Under the pieces are notes generated by a model. The model had not been told where the DNA came from. It was given only the letters and a program-made list of their open reading frames with translations, and made no database searches. Shown here one piece after another: positions 25,985 through 35,301 of a stretch of 64,000 nt of DNA. Position 1 is the stretch's first letter, and each line of letters starts with the position of its first letter. The stretch is from Lentzea indica (lineage in GTDB: Bacteria; Actinomycetota; Actinomycetes; Mycobacteriales; Pseudonocardiaceae), in the NCBI RefSeq assembly GCF_012184385.1, contig NZ_VSRL01000007.1, positions 1 to 64,000 on the forward strand, given 5' to 3'. The position numbers were made by a program, and so were the translations under genes.

Positions 25985-27319
25985 CTAGGAGAAGGTCCAA
26001 CGCTGGTTGGCGCTGCCTGCGCAGTCCCAGAGCTGGAGCCTGGTGCCGTCGGCCGAGCTGGGGCCCGTGGCGTCGAGACATCTTCCTGACCCCACGTTGC
26101 GCAGCTGGCCGTTGGACTCGGCCGTCCACTGCTGGTTGCCCGCACCGGTGCAGTCCCAGAGTTGGGTCACGGCGCCGTTGGCGGTGCCGGACGCGTCGAG
26201 GCACTTGCCCAACGCACGCACCGAGTTGCCTTCGCGGGACCACTGCTGGGCGTTGGTGCCGTTGCAGGTCCAGAGCTGCACCGCGGTGCCGTTGGCCGAG
26301 TTCGCCCCAGCCACGTCCACGCACTTGCCGCCGTAGCCGACGATCGTGCCGCTGGCGGGCGGGTTCGGGTTGCCGTTGCCCGCGGTTTCCCAGATGGCGT
26401 TGAGCAGGCTCGTGCTGGTGGTGGTGTCCTGGGAGAGCTCCCAGTTCATGATCCCGCCCGCGTTGGACAGCGCCCACGTCGTCTTGCGGCGGATCGTCGG
26501 CAGCCCGTTGTAGCAGTTGCCGTTGTAGCAGTCGCGGTTGGCGTTGGCCGGGTCCTGCGCGACGAGGTCGCGGTAGGAGATGTAGGTCGGCCGGCTGTAG
26601 AACGGCACACCGAGAACGGCCTTGCTCGCGGGCAGTCCGCGGCCCTTCCAGAAGTTGACCGAGTTGATCGACCAGTCGTAGTTCGCGTGCGGGCTGCCGC
26701 CGTCGTAGGCCATGATGTTCAGCCAGTCCACGATGCCGAACACCGCGGGCTGCACGCCGTTCGCCACGGGCCCCTCGGAGACGACCGCCGCGGTGAGCAG
26801 CTTGCCCCGGCTGTGCAGCGCGTCGCCCAGCTGCCGCATCAGCGCGGTGAAGTTGTCGCCCTCCGCGCCGGGATCCGGGTACTCCCAGTCCATGTCGACG
26901 CCGTCGAGGTTGTACTGGTTGACGACGTTGATGAGCGCGTTCACGAACGTGGTGCGGCTGTTCGCGTTGGCGGCCAGGATCTCGAAGTTGTCGTCGTTGC
27001 CGTTGTTCCAGCCGCCGACCGCGAGCGAGACCTTGACGCCGTTCTGGTGGCCGAGGCTCACCAGCTGCTGGAGCCTGCCGGGTTCGGGGATGCCCTGCAG
27101 CGTGCCGTTCGCGTTCGGGAGCACGAACGCGTAGTTGATGTGCGTGAGCTTGGTGTACGGGATGGTGCTGACGTTGCTGGACCAAGATGGCTGGTAGCCA
27201 ACGCTCTTGAAGCCAGGGGGATACGCGGCCTGTGCGACCGGCGCGGTGATCGTGATCGTCGCCGCGGCAGCGGCCAGCGCGAGGCAGGCCGTGCCGAGGC
27301 GAGCTCGGAGTGAACGCAT
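25985..27319 (-). CDS. Secreted GH18 chitinase with C-terminal ricin-B (CBM13) lectin domain
   Basis: A 444-residue secreted enzyme that cleaves chitin. It has a signal peptide (M-R-S-L-R-A-R-L-G-T-A-C-L-A-L ending V-A-Q-A-A), a GH18 barrel with catalytic D-G-V-D-M-D-W-E-Y near residue 140, and a C-terminal beta-trefoil with three Q-x-W repeats (each Q-L-W-x-C ... Q-x-W) from about residue 315 on. The lectin module should bind sugars on the substrate. A DasR-type site lies 46 bases upstream of the start. The 5'-nucleotidase gene follows after 7 bases. Confidence 0.92.
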   Translation of the reverse strand: MRSLRARLGTACLALAAAAATITITAPVAQAAYPPGFKSVGYQPSWSSNVSTIPYTKLTHINYAFVLPNANGTLQGIPEPGRLQQLVSLGHQNGVKVSLAVGGWNNGNDDNFEILAANANSRTTFVNALINVVNQYNLDGVDMDWEYPDPGAEGDNFTALMRQLGDALHSRGKLLTAAVVSEGPVANGVQPAVFGIVDWLNIMAYDGGSPHANYDWSINSVNFWKGRGLPASKAVLGVPFYSRPTYISYRDLVAQDPANANRDCYNGNCYNGLPTIRRKTTWALSNAGGIMNWELSQDTTTSTSLLNAIWETAGNGNPNPPASGTIVGYGGKCVDVAGANSANGTAVQLWTCNGTNAQQWSREGNSVRALGKCLDASGTANGAVTQLWDCTGAGNQQWTAESNGQLRNVGSGRCLDATGPSSADGTRLQLWDCAGSANQRWTFS

Positions 27320-27364
27320 TGCAGGGGTTGCCTTCCACTTCGTCGTGCGCCCACGTGCGACGGT

Positions 27365-27380
27365 AGTGGTCTAGACCGGT
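27365..27380. promoter_or_regulatory. Putative DasR-responsive element (dre) of chitinase 1
   Basis: AGTGGTCTAGACCGGT closely matches the published Streptomyces dre consensus A(G/C)TGGTCTAGACCA(G/C)T; only two positions near the 3' end differ. It is a near-palindrome centred 53 bases upstream of the chitinase start. DasR represses chitin and GlcNAc genes until glucosamine-6-phosphate accumulates. The dasR gene is not in this window. Confidence 0.75.
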
Positions 27381-27423
27381 TGTCGGGAAGATCAACTCGG
27401 GACCGGAACTGGTTCCGGTCTGG

Positions 27424-28154
<731 letters not shown>

Positions 28155-28155
<1 letters not shown>

Positions 28156-30116
28156 CAGGCGAAGGCCTGAGTGTCGATCATCCACTTTCCGTTCTGCTGC
28201 ACGAACGTGTACGTGTGTCGTTCGGTGGTGGAGACGCTGTCGCCATTCATGTACCGCAGTGTCACCGTCACGGCGTTGTCGCCCTGTGGTGCGAAATCCG
28301 ACAGCTGTACCGAGGTGTACTGGCTCCACCACGTCTGGTATTCCTGGAAGCTCTTCGCGCGTGCGGCCTTGAACTTGTCGGTCAGCGTGGCGTAGCCGGC
28401 CTCGAGGTTGCCGGGAATCAGCGCGTAGTAGGCGGTGATCGCCTCCTGGGCGTTCTGCGGCCCTGCGGGAGGCGGCTGCGTCTGGCCCTGGCTCGGGGTG
28501 CTCGGCGAGTTCGTCTGCGTCGGGGTTTCCGACGTCGGCTGCTGCGGCTGGGTCTGGGACTGCGACTGGGATTGGCCGGTGGCGGGCGGGTTGGTGCTCG
28601 AGCTGCCCGCGGCAGGCGGGTTGGCCTGGTTGTTGTTGCCGCCCTTGGGCCACAACAGGAACGAGCCGATGCCCACCGCCAGCACGAGGATGACGATCGC
28701 GATGGGGACGAGGGGGAACTTGCGGCGCTTCTCCTCGGACTCTGCTCCGGCCGGAGGTGCCGGCGGGGTGGAAACCGGGGGCGGCGGGGTGTGGACGGGC
28801 CGCGTCGGTGCCGGATGAGCCTGAGTGGGCTCAGGTGTGGCGGGCTGTGCCAGCGTGGGATCGGCCGGGGTGGACTCAGGTGTGACGGGCTGCGCCGGTG
28901 CGGGATGGGCCTGGGTGGGCTCAGGTGTGGCGGGCTGCGCCGGTGCTGGAGTGGCCGGGGTGGGCTCAGATTCGACGGGCTGCGCCGGTGCCGGATCGGC
29001 CGGTGCGGGTTCCACGGGCTGCGCCGGTGCGGGCTCAGGCCCGGCGACCTGCTCCGGTGCCGGCTCGCTCACCGCAGCAGGCTCAGCGGCCGCCTCCGAT
29101 GCTGCCTCGGCGTCTTCGTCCGCCTCGGGTTGGGTGGCCGGAGCGGTCAGCCCCGCAGCTTCGACCGCCGCGGCACCCGCGACCAAACCTGCGGCAGCGG
29201 AAGCGGCCTGCTGCTTCGCCTTCTCCTCCGGCAGAGCCTCGACAGGCAGCTCGACCGTGGCGGGGATGACGGCGGTCGCCTCCGAGACCTGCGGCGACTC
29301 GTTCACCACGGCGGCCAGCAGGTGCACGGCTTCCTGCATGCTCGGGCGGCGTTCGGGTTCGGTGGCGAGCAGGCGGAACAGCACGGGGGAGAGCAACGGC
29401 CCCGCGTTGGCCGGCGGCATGATCGAACCGCTGGCCACGCGGTGCAGCATCGCGATGTGGTTGTCGGCCGTGCCGAACGGCGGGCCGCCCTCGACGGCGT
29501 TGTAGAGCGTGGCGCCGAGGGAGAACACGTCGGAGGGAAGACCGGCGTCCTCGCCGCGCGCGACCTCGGGGGAGAAGAAGGCGGGGGTGCCGACGGTGCC
29601 GGTCGCGGTGGCGGTGCCGTCGTCGCCGGTGGCGCGGGAGATGCCGAAGTCGGTGATCTTGACTTCCTGGTCGCCGATCAGGACGTTGCCGGGCTTCACG
29701 TCACGGTGCTGGATGCCGCGCCTGTGCGCGGCGGCCAGTGCGGCGGCGGTGTAGCAGCCGATGCGGGCGACCTCGCGGGCCGGCAGCCTGCCCTGCTCGG
29801 TGATGACGGCGGCGAGGCTGCGGGAGGGGAGGTACTCCATGATCAGCCAGGGCTGACCGTCCTCCTCCACGACGTCGTAGACGCGGATGGCGTTCGGGTG
29901 CTCCAGGCGGGCGGCGAGACGTGCCTCGCGCATGGCTCTGGCCTTGGCGCGGGCGATTCTGGCCTCGTCGAGGCCGTCCAGCGCGAGCAGCTCCTTGGCC
30001 GCGACCACGCGGTGGAGCTGCTCGTCATAGGCCTGCCAGACGACCCCCATCGCACCCTGGCCGACCTTCTCCCTCAACCTGTAGCGGCTCCCGATGAGCC
30101 TGCTGCTCTCCTCCAC
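28155..30116 (-). CDS. Eukaryotic-type Ser/Thr protein kinase, single-pass membrane receptor
   Basis: About 653 residues. The N-terminal kinase domain has G-Q-G-A-M-G-V-V, the catalytic H-R-D-V-K-P-G-N near 138, D-F-G-I-S near 154 and S-P-E-V-A; the ATP-anchoring lysine is in V-A-A-K-E-L. A Pro/Ala-rich linker with near-repeats follows (residues about 330-460), then a membrane helix (F-P-L-V-P-I-A-I-V-I-L-V-L-A-V), a Ser/Gln/Pro-rich stalk and a small extracytoplasmic domain ending F-V-Q-Q-N-G-K-W-M-I-D. The start is chosen at GTG 30116 with GGGAG seven bases before it; a GTG at 30143 is the alternative. Ligand and targets are unknown. Confidence 0.9.
28811..29040. repeat. Degenerate tandem repeats in the kinase linker
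   Basis: Inside the kinase gene, segments such as GGGCTCAGGTGTGGCGGGCTG and GGCTGCGCCGGTGC recur several times with small changes. They encode repeated P-A-P-A-Q-P-V / T-P-E-P-T-Q-A-H motifs of the cytoplasmic linker. Repeat number may vary between strains. Confidence 0.65.
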
Positions 30117-30173
30117 GCGTGCGCTCCCGTCCCCTTTGATCACTCACAAGTGTGACGGTTGCCGCGTTCGCGA

Positions 30174-30212
30174 TTGACCATAACCCCACATGGGGGTATA
30201 TATGGGGTTATG
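30174..30212 (+). promoter_or_regulatory. Leaderless promoter embedded in a palindrome (RHH/Clp-N gene)
   Basis: TTGACC at 30174-30179 and TATATAT at 30197-30203 are separated by 17 bases, an ideal sigma-70-type promoter. The ATG follows 6 bases after the -10, so the mRNA is probably leaderless. A dyad with arms CATAACCCC (30179-30187) and GGGGTTATG (30204-30212) spans the -10 and the start codon; including the next bases, 12 of 13 positions per arm match. This is what an autoregulatory operator for the ribbon-helix-helix protein would look like. Confidence 0.78.
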
Positions 30213-30854
30213 CCGAAAATCAACGTGTACTTGCCTGATGACCTGGCCGAGACCGTCAAAGAGCTCAACCTGCCGGTGTCGGCGATCTGCCAGCGCGCGC
30301 TCGAGGTGTCGGTCAAGCGGATCACGTCGGTTCGCGGGCTGACCCCCGCCGACCTCGACGGCGACCGGGCTTCCCAGCTCACCCAGCGTCTGCGCACCGT
30401 GATCCGTCTCGCCGCCGAATGGCCGGTGGTCACCACCGCGCACCTGGCGCAGGCGCTCGTCGACGAGGGCGGGAACCTGGCGCTGGACGTGCTGCGCGCG
30501 ATCGACATCGACCCGCGGATCCTGCGCTTCCCGCCGGAGGTTCGTGAGGGTGAGGGGTTCGCGTTCGAGGCGGTCAACGCGCTGGAGCTGGCCGTGGTCG
30601 AGGCGATCGCGCTGGGGCACAACTACGTGGGGTGCGAGCACCTCCTGCTCGGGCTGATTGCGGAGCCGGACGGCAAGGGTGGTCAGGTGCTGCGTTCGCT
30701 CGGTGCGGACCTCAAGGGCACCCGGCGGGCCGTGCAGACCGCGCTCGCGGGCATCGTGCACCACAAGAAGCAGACCGGGGCGGACGCGGGCAAGGTGCTG
30801 GAAATGATCATGGCGCGGCTGGACCGTCTGGAGAAGCAGGCCGGTATCGGCTGA
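30210..30854 (+). CDS. RHH-like plus Clp N-terminal domain protein
   Basis: A 214-residue protein joining an N-terminal segment that looks like a ribbon-helix-helix DNA-binding unit (M-P-K-I-N-V-Y-L-P-D-D-L-A, residues 1-45) to a C-terminal Clp_N-type double repeat (F-A-F-E-A-V-N-A-L-E-L-A-V ... H-N-Y-V-G-C-E-H-L-L-L-G-L near residue 150). There is no AAA+ ATPase. It may be a transcription factor whose stability or activity is tied to Clp protease or its substrates; this is inference. It is divergent from the kinase gene and overlaps the convergent WYL regulator by 47 bases. Confidence 0.8.
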   Translation: MPKINVYLPDDLAETVKELNLPVSAICQRALEVSVKRITSVRGLTPADLDGDRASQLTQRLRTVIRLAAEWPVVTTAHLAQALVDEGGNLALDVLRAIDIDPRILRFPPEVREGEGFAFEAVNALELAVVEAIALGHNYVGCEHLLLGLIAEPDGKGGQVLRSLGADLKGTRRAVQTALAGIVHHKKQTGADAGKVLEMIMARLDRLEKQAGIG

Positions 30855-31773
30855 CGAGCTCCTCGCCGATGCGGACCAGGTGTTCCTGCACCTCCGGTGA
30901 CTCGACGGTGATCAGGCCACCCCACCCGGCGACGTTGCGCGCGATGTCGAGTGGGCGTGGCGCGGTCAGTTCCACCCGCACTTGCTCACCCAGGCGTTCC
31001 ACGACCGTGCAGTGGCGGCCGTGCTGGTGCTGGAAGATGTCGAGGAAACGTGCGGGAACGAGCATGGTCGCCGCGGTTTCGGAGCGTCGTTCCTCCATGG
31101 CCGTGACGACCTTGTCCCAGGCTCCCTCCAGTTCGAAATCGGCGGGCCGCGACGCTGGAGTGCCGGTCAGCGTGGCGCCCAGGACGCGATCGAGCCGGAA
31201 CGTGCGCTGACCGTCACGCGTGCCGGCGATGAAGTACCAGGTGCCGTCCTTGTCGACGAGTCCCCACGGGTCGACCACGCGTCCTTGCGGCGCTTGGCCT
31301 CGTTTCTGGTAGGTCAGCCGGACTCGTATCTGCTTCACCACCGCTTCCTGCAGCACCGTCACCAGTCCCGGCCGGTCCTTGGTGTCCTCGCCCCACGCGG
31401 CGGTGTCGATGATCGTCGATCCGGCGGCGGCCTCGGCGTCCGCGCGGAAGGTCTGCGGCAACGCCCTGACGAGTTTTCTGAGCGCTGACTTGATCTGCGG
31501 GGCGACGGACGCGGCGGGACCGGCGATCAGGAACAACGCCTGGGCCTCCGCCGACGTCAGGCCGCTGAGGTCCGTGCGGGCGCCGCCGATCAGCGACCAG
31601 CCACCACCTCGCCCCGGCTGGGGGTACACGGGTACCCCCGCGGTCGAAAGTGCCTCCAGGTCTCGGCGGGCCGTGGCGACCGAGACCTCCAGCTCTTTGG
31701 CCAGCTCAGCGGCCGTTATCTGGGTGCGTGACTGCATCAGCAGCAACGTGGCGACTAGACGGTCTGCGCGCAT
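30808..31773 (-). CDS. HTH/WYL-domain transcriptional regulator (YafY family)
   Basis: A 321-residue regulator with an N-terminal HTH_11/DeoR-type domain (I-T-A-A-E-L-A-K-E-L-E-V-S-V-A-T-A-R-R-D) and a C-terminal WYL domain (W-Y-F-I-A-G-T-R, R-T-F-R-L-D-R). WYL domains sense ligands such as nucleic acids or small molecules. It is transcribed away from the VOC gene, and a perfect 11-bp dyad lies in the 89-base gap. The 3' end overlaps the RHH/Clp-N gene by 47 bases. Confidence 0.9.
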   Translation of the reverse strand: MRADRLVATLLLMQSRTQITAAELAKELEVSVATARRDLEALSTAGVPVYPQPGRGGGWSLIGGARTDLSGLTSAEAQALFLIAGPAASVAPQIKSALRKLVRALPQTFRADAEAAAGSTIIDTAAWGEDTKDRPGLVTVLQEAVVKQIRVRLTYQKRGQAPQGRVVDPWGLVDKDGTWYFIAGTRDGQRTFRLDRVLGATLTGTPASRPADFELEGAWDKVVTAMEERRSETAATMLVPARFLDIFQHQHGRHCTVVERLGEQVRVELTAPRPLDIARNVAGWGGLITVESPEVQEHLVRIGEELVSRYRPASPDGPAAP

Positions 31774-31791
31774 GTCTCCAGGTTTCTGGCA

Positions 31792-31816
31792 AAAGTGCTC
31801 ATTGGATGAGCACTTT
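31792..31816. promoter_or_regulatory. Operator between the WYL regulator and the VOC gene
   Basis: A perfect inverted repeat: AAAGTGCTCAT, three bases (TGG), then ATGAGCACTTT. It sits 18 bases before the WYL regulator start and 46 before the VOC start. Its position and symmetry suggest that the WYL regulator represses itself and the VOC gene here. Confidence 0.78.
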
Positions 31817-31862
31817 ACGGCCGAAGGTAGTAGGCACCACCCCGAAAAAATTAGGAGTCATG

Positions 31863-32288
31863 ATGTTGCGAGGCATGTCGACCGTGTCCTACTTCGCCGA
31901 CGACGTCGCGGAGGCCCGTGACTGGTACGCGGCGTTCCTCGGGGTCGACGCGTACTTCGAGCGGAGCACCCCGGACGGTCAGCTTGCGTACGCCGAGTTC
32001 CGGATCGGCGACTACCAGGCCGAGCTCGGCATCGTGGATCGCCGGTTCGAGGTCACTCCGTCCGCTTCGCCGGCGGGAGAGATCCTCTACTGGGCGGTGG
32101 ACGACCTCCAGGCGACGCTGGTCAGGTTGAAGGAACTCGGTGCTCAGGTGCACGACGAACCCCGTGTGCGCGGCGAGGGTTTCGTGACCGCGTCCGTGAT
32201 CGACCCGTTCGGCAACGTCCTCGGAGTGATGACGAACATTCACTACCTGTCTGTCGTTGAAGAGAACCTCGGCAAACGTCGCGACTGA
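31863..32288 (+). CDS. VOC/glyoxalase-family protein
   Basis: A 141-residue single-domain VOC protein (S-T-V-S-Y-F-A-D-D-V-A-E-A-R-D-W-Y at the N terminus; D-P-F-G-N-V-L-G near the end). Members are metal-dependent lyases, dioxygenases or resistance proteins; the function here is unknown. Two adjacent ATGs are possible (31860, 31863); the second has AGGAG at the best distance. Probably controlled by the divergent WYL regulator. Confidence 0.85.
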   Translation: MLRGMSTVSYFADDVAEARDWYAAFLGVDAYFERSTPDGQLAYAEFRIGDYQAELGIVDRRFEVTPSASPAGEILYWAVDDLQATLVRLKELGAQVHDEPRVRGEGFVTASVIDPFGNVLGVMTNIHYLSVVEENLGKRRD

Positions 32289-32353
32289 GAACCGTTGTCC
32301 GCCTCGCGGCCGCGGATCTGCACATGGCGGCCTGAGCCGGACCTCCGGCCACA

Positions 32354-32365
32354 TATCCTGCAGAG
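32354..32365 (+). promoter_or_regulatory. Putative -10 element of the SLOG-like gene
   Basis: TATCCT at 32354-32359 followed after 6 bases by the ATG at 32366, with no ribosome site. This is the leaderless pattern seen for several genes in this window. Confidence 0.5.
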
Positions 32366-32851
32366 ATGACGACGCAGCTCGCCATCACCGGACATCGCGG
32401 CCTGTCCGCCGAGTTGGAGGCCGAGATCGACCGGATGATCCGCGCCGCGGTGGCCGAGACCGGTGCTGGGACCGGCGCTGTCGTCGGTGTTTCGTGCCTG
32501 GCGGACGGCGCGGACGCGGTGTTCGCGCAGGCGGTGCTGGACGCGGGCGGGTCGCTCGTCGCGGTGCTTCCGGCCGCGAAGTACCGCGAGGCGCTGCCCG
32601 AGACCTACCGGCCCGTCTACGACCGGTTGCTCGCTCGTGCGGGCAAGGTCGTGCAGCTGCCGTACGTCACGGCCGACTCGCACGCCTACATGGAGGCGGG
32701 CAAGAGGATGATCGACGAGTCCGACTCGCTGCTCGCGGTGTGGGACGGCCGGCCTGGGCGTGGTCCCGGTGGAACGGCCGACGTGGTCGCCTACGCGCGG
32801 TCGCGGGATGTGCCGGTCACCGTTCTTTGGCCCGAGGGCGCAAACCGGTGA
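32366..32851 (+). CDS. SLOG/Rossmann nucleotide-binding family protein
   Basis: A 161-residue protein with the look of the SLOG superfamily (relatives of DprA and LOG): an early A-I-T-G-H-R-G-L, S-C-L-A-D-G-A-D-A near residue 48, and W-D-G-R-P-G-R-G-P-G-G-T-A-D near 135. SLOG proteins bind nucleotide ligands and many act as stress or immunity sensors, but no effector is adjacent here. Its last 35 bases overlap the end of the convergent flavoprotein gene. Confidence 0.75.
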   Translation: MTTQLAITGHRGLSAELEAEIDRMIRAAVAETGAGTGAVVGVSCLADGADAVFAQAVLDAGGSLVAVLPAAKYREALPETYRPVYDRLLARAGKVVQLPYVTADSHAYMEAGKRMIDESDSLLAVWDGRPGRGPGGTADVVAYARSRDVPVTVLWPEGANR

Positions 32852-34162
32852 GAACCGGCTTTGCCAACACTTGCCACAGGACGCCGGCCTGAAGAGCGTT
32901 GCCGGGTGGTCGACCATCTGCGAGACCCGGATGAACGACCGGTAGACCCGCCGATTGCCGGGGATGGCCTCGAACAGGCGCCTCGCGTACCACTGCATGA
33001 ACCGCGTGCTCAGCGGGATGTTCCTGGTGCTCCAGCCCAGGTCGGTGGTCGTCGCGGACGTCCACGGGATGCGCGCGGCCTTTGCGACCGCGCGCTGGAA
33101 CACGAGAGGTTCCTTTGCCAGATCGTGTTCCTCGAGCAGGGATTGCAGCTCCGCGCAGTTCAGGGCGGCGAGCGTCATGCCGTGGCCGTAGACGGGGTTG
33201 AGCGAGGCCACGGAGTCGCCGAGCGCGAGCAGGCCTCGCGGCCAGTTCGGGACCTTGTGGAAGCGGTTCCAGCGGCTGCGCAGGTTGCCGACGCGGTAGA
33301 TCTTCGACGCCGGGGTCGCCGTTTTGATGATCTCCGCGATGTCCTGGCACTCGAGGGTGGTGGCGTAGGAGAGGAACCCGTCCTCGTCGGTCGGGGCCAC
33401 GTCGCCGCCCGCGCCGAACAGCGTCACGAACCACAGGCCGCCGTCCACGGAGGAGACTGCTCCGCCGCGTTTCGCGGTGGGCGCGTGGGTGATCTCGTAG
33501 GCGGTTTTCCAGTCCAGCTTCAGGTCGTGGTTCACGTGGTAGAGGCGTGAGGTGTAGGCGAGGTGGCCGTTGACGATCATCGGAGCCGGGCAGTGCACGC
33601 CGAGCTCGGCCAGCCACGACACGAGCTTGCTGTTGCGGCCGGACGTGTCCACCACGAGGTCCGCGTAGTCGGTGAAGGGTTCGCCGTCGCCCCGTCCGAG
33701 CGCGCGGCCGTGCACACCGGTGACGGTGCCGCGGTCGTGCAGCAGGCCGTCGATCGTCACACCGTCCACAAGGGACACGTTCGGCAGCGTCAGCACACGG
33801 CGGCGGATGATCCGCTCGATCGTCACCCGTGTCATCGAGAGCACGCTCAGGCCGATGTGGTCGCGCGGCGCCCACCCGGCAGGGGCGCGGCTCATGAAGT
33901 CGCTGCCGACGTCCGCACGGATCGCGCCCGCGTCTTCCAGTTCCGCGCCGAGCCGGGGGAAGAGTGCCTCCAGCACGTCGGCCCCGCGCGCCAGCAGCGC
34001 GTGCGGGTGGTGGGCCTGGGGGATGCCTGCCCGATGCTCGGTGTCTGCGGTGATCTGGTCTCGTTCCACGAGAACGACGTCGCCGTACGACTCGGACAAC
34101 ACCCTGGCGGCCAGCAGCCCTGCGAAGCCGGCGCCGATGACGAGGGCGCGGTCGGAGTACAT
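32817..34162 (-). CDS. FAD-dependent oxidoreductase, frame broken near 32882-32886
   Basis: About 448 residues once repaired. The FAD motif V-I-G-A-G-F-A-G-L-L-A-A-R-V-L-S-E lies at the N terminus, with L-V-V-D-T-S-G-R-N-S and G-D-S-V-A-S-L-N-P-V-Y-G-H-G-M further on, as in geranylgeranyl-reductase/halogenase-like monooxygenases. The uninterrupted frame runs past the natural end and across the whole SLOG-like gene in antisense. Restoring one base in GCCGGC-GTCC gives the natural end A-V-L-W-Q-V-L-A-K-P-V-L with a stop at 32817. Length is 2 modulo 3, consistent with one missing base. The start ATG at 34162 is preferred; a GTG at 34171 is possible. Confidence 0.8.
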
Positions 34163-34228
34163 GGCGGTCACTCTGGCAGAGCGAAGCTCCCGGATCGATC
34201 CCCCGGCGGTACCTTGTTTTCCGGCCCG

Positions 34229-35212
34229 TCAGCTGAGCTTCGCGACGAGCTCCGCCCGGCTGCGCACGCCGAACTTCGCGAAGAGCGATTTGAGATGGTC
34301 CTGCACGGTGTACGGCGAGATGGTGAGCCGCGCCGCGATCTCCGACGTCGACTGCCCGGCGAGGACCTCGTGGCAGACGTCCTGCTCGCGGGCGGTCACG
34401 CCGTACGCCTTCAGCAGCAAGCCCATCAGGTCCGCGCCGGAGGCCCTGCTGATCGTCACGGCGGCTTCGAAGTCGTCGTCCGAGACGAGTTCGCTCGCCT
34501 CCAGCAGGATCCAGCCGCCGTGGGCGTCGCGGACCCTCGCCTTGAACGCCCCCGCGCGTGCCCCGCGGCTGCGGCCTCAGCCATCACGGCGAATCGGCCG
34601 GCGCCGACCTCTCAGTTCTTCACGCCACCGCGCGGCGGAGGCCGTCGACGCGCGGATCGTCCCGTCCTGCGCCACCACGACGATCGCGGGCGCGCCGGTC
34701 CGGCGGGCTGCCGTTCGCGCGGCGACACGGGTGGCGGCTCCCAGCGCTGGTGCCACCGAGGCCATGAACTCCATCTCGCGTTCGCTGAAGTCGCTCGTGC
34801 GCACGATGCCCGCCGCACCCCAGCACGTGTCGTCGGCCCGGAACAGCGCCCGCAGCTCGTGGTCGAGTCCCAGCGGCCGCCAGACCTCGTTCAGGCGGGT
34901 CGACCGCTTGTCCTCCAGCCTGGCCACCGTGTCACCGCGCTGCGCCAGTGACGCGAACGTGTGCGGCTCGCCGGGTGTGTACTCGCAGGTCGCGAGCACC
35001 GGCTCGTACTGCGCGGGGATGCGGTTGGCGCCGCTGGTCATCGAGCTGATCGCGCCGGAGTCGGGGTCCATCGACGCCCAGCAGGTGAGCTCGCACGGGA
35101 CCACGCGGTCCACCAGCGCGATGGCCGCCGCGTGCAGTTCCGCGACGTCGAGACCCGCGCTCGCGAGCGCTGTGACGTCGCGTCGCACGCCCTGCGCCCG
35201 ACCCTCCCACAT
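34229..35212 (-). CDS. LuxR-type regulator with GAF-like sensor, reading frame disturbed at 34545-34610
   Basis: The N-terminal part (about 200 residues: C-E-L-T-C-W-A-S-M-D, E-Y-T-P-G-E-P-H-T-F) resembles GAF-type sensors of actinomycete LuxR regulators. The C-terminal part is a clear LuxR HTH (V-T-A-R-E-Q-D-V-C, S-T-S-E-I-A-A-R-L, T-V-Q-D-H-L-K-S-L-F). Both are in one frame but separated by an in-frame TGA at 34577-34579. Between them a different frame gives a plausible R-F-A-V-M-A-E-A-A-A-A-G-H-A-R-G, so two compensating indels explain the break better than a true stop; one of them is a run of five Gs that should be six. Divergent from the cupin gene. Confidence 0.72.
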
Positions 35213-35301
35213 GGTTCGCAGTATGCGCCCGCGCGGAGTAGTCCGGGCATCCCAGTTTTCCGGGATACGCCCGCTCGTTCGGCGCGCGGACTCTTCTGGG
35301 C

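Noticed and set aside
28811-29040. CRISPR-like or intergenic repeat array
   Set aside because: The repeats are inside the kinase reading frame and encode Pro/Ala repeats; spacing and sequence vary and there are no spacers.
32243-32816. C-terminal extension of the flavoprotein through the SLOG-like gene
   Set aside because: The extension is frameshifted antisense of a gene with its own promoter and conserved pattern; the natural flavoprotein end is recovered by restoring one base.
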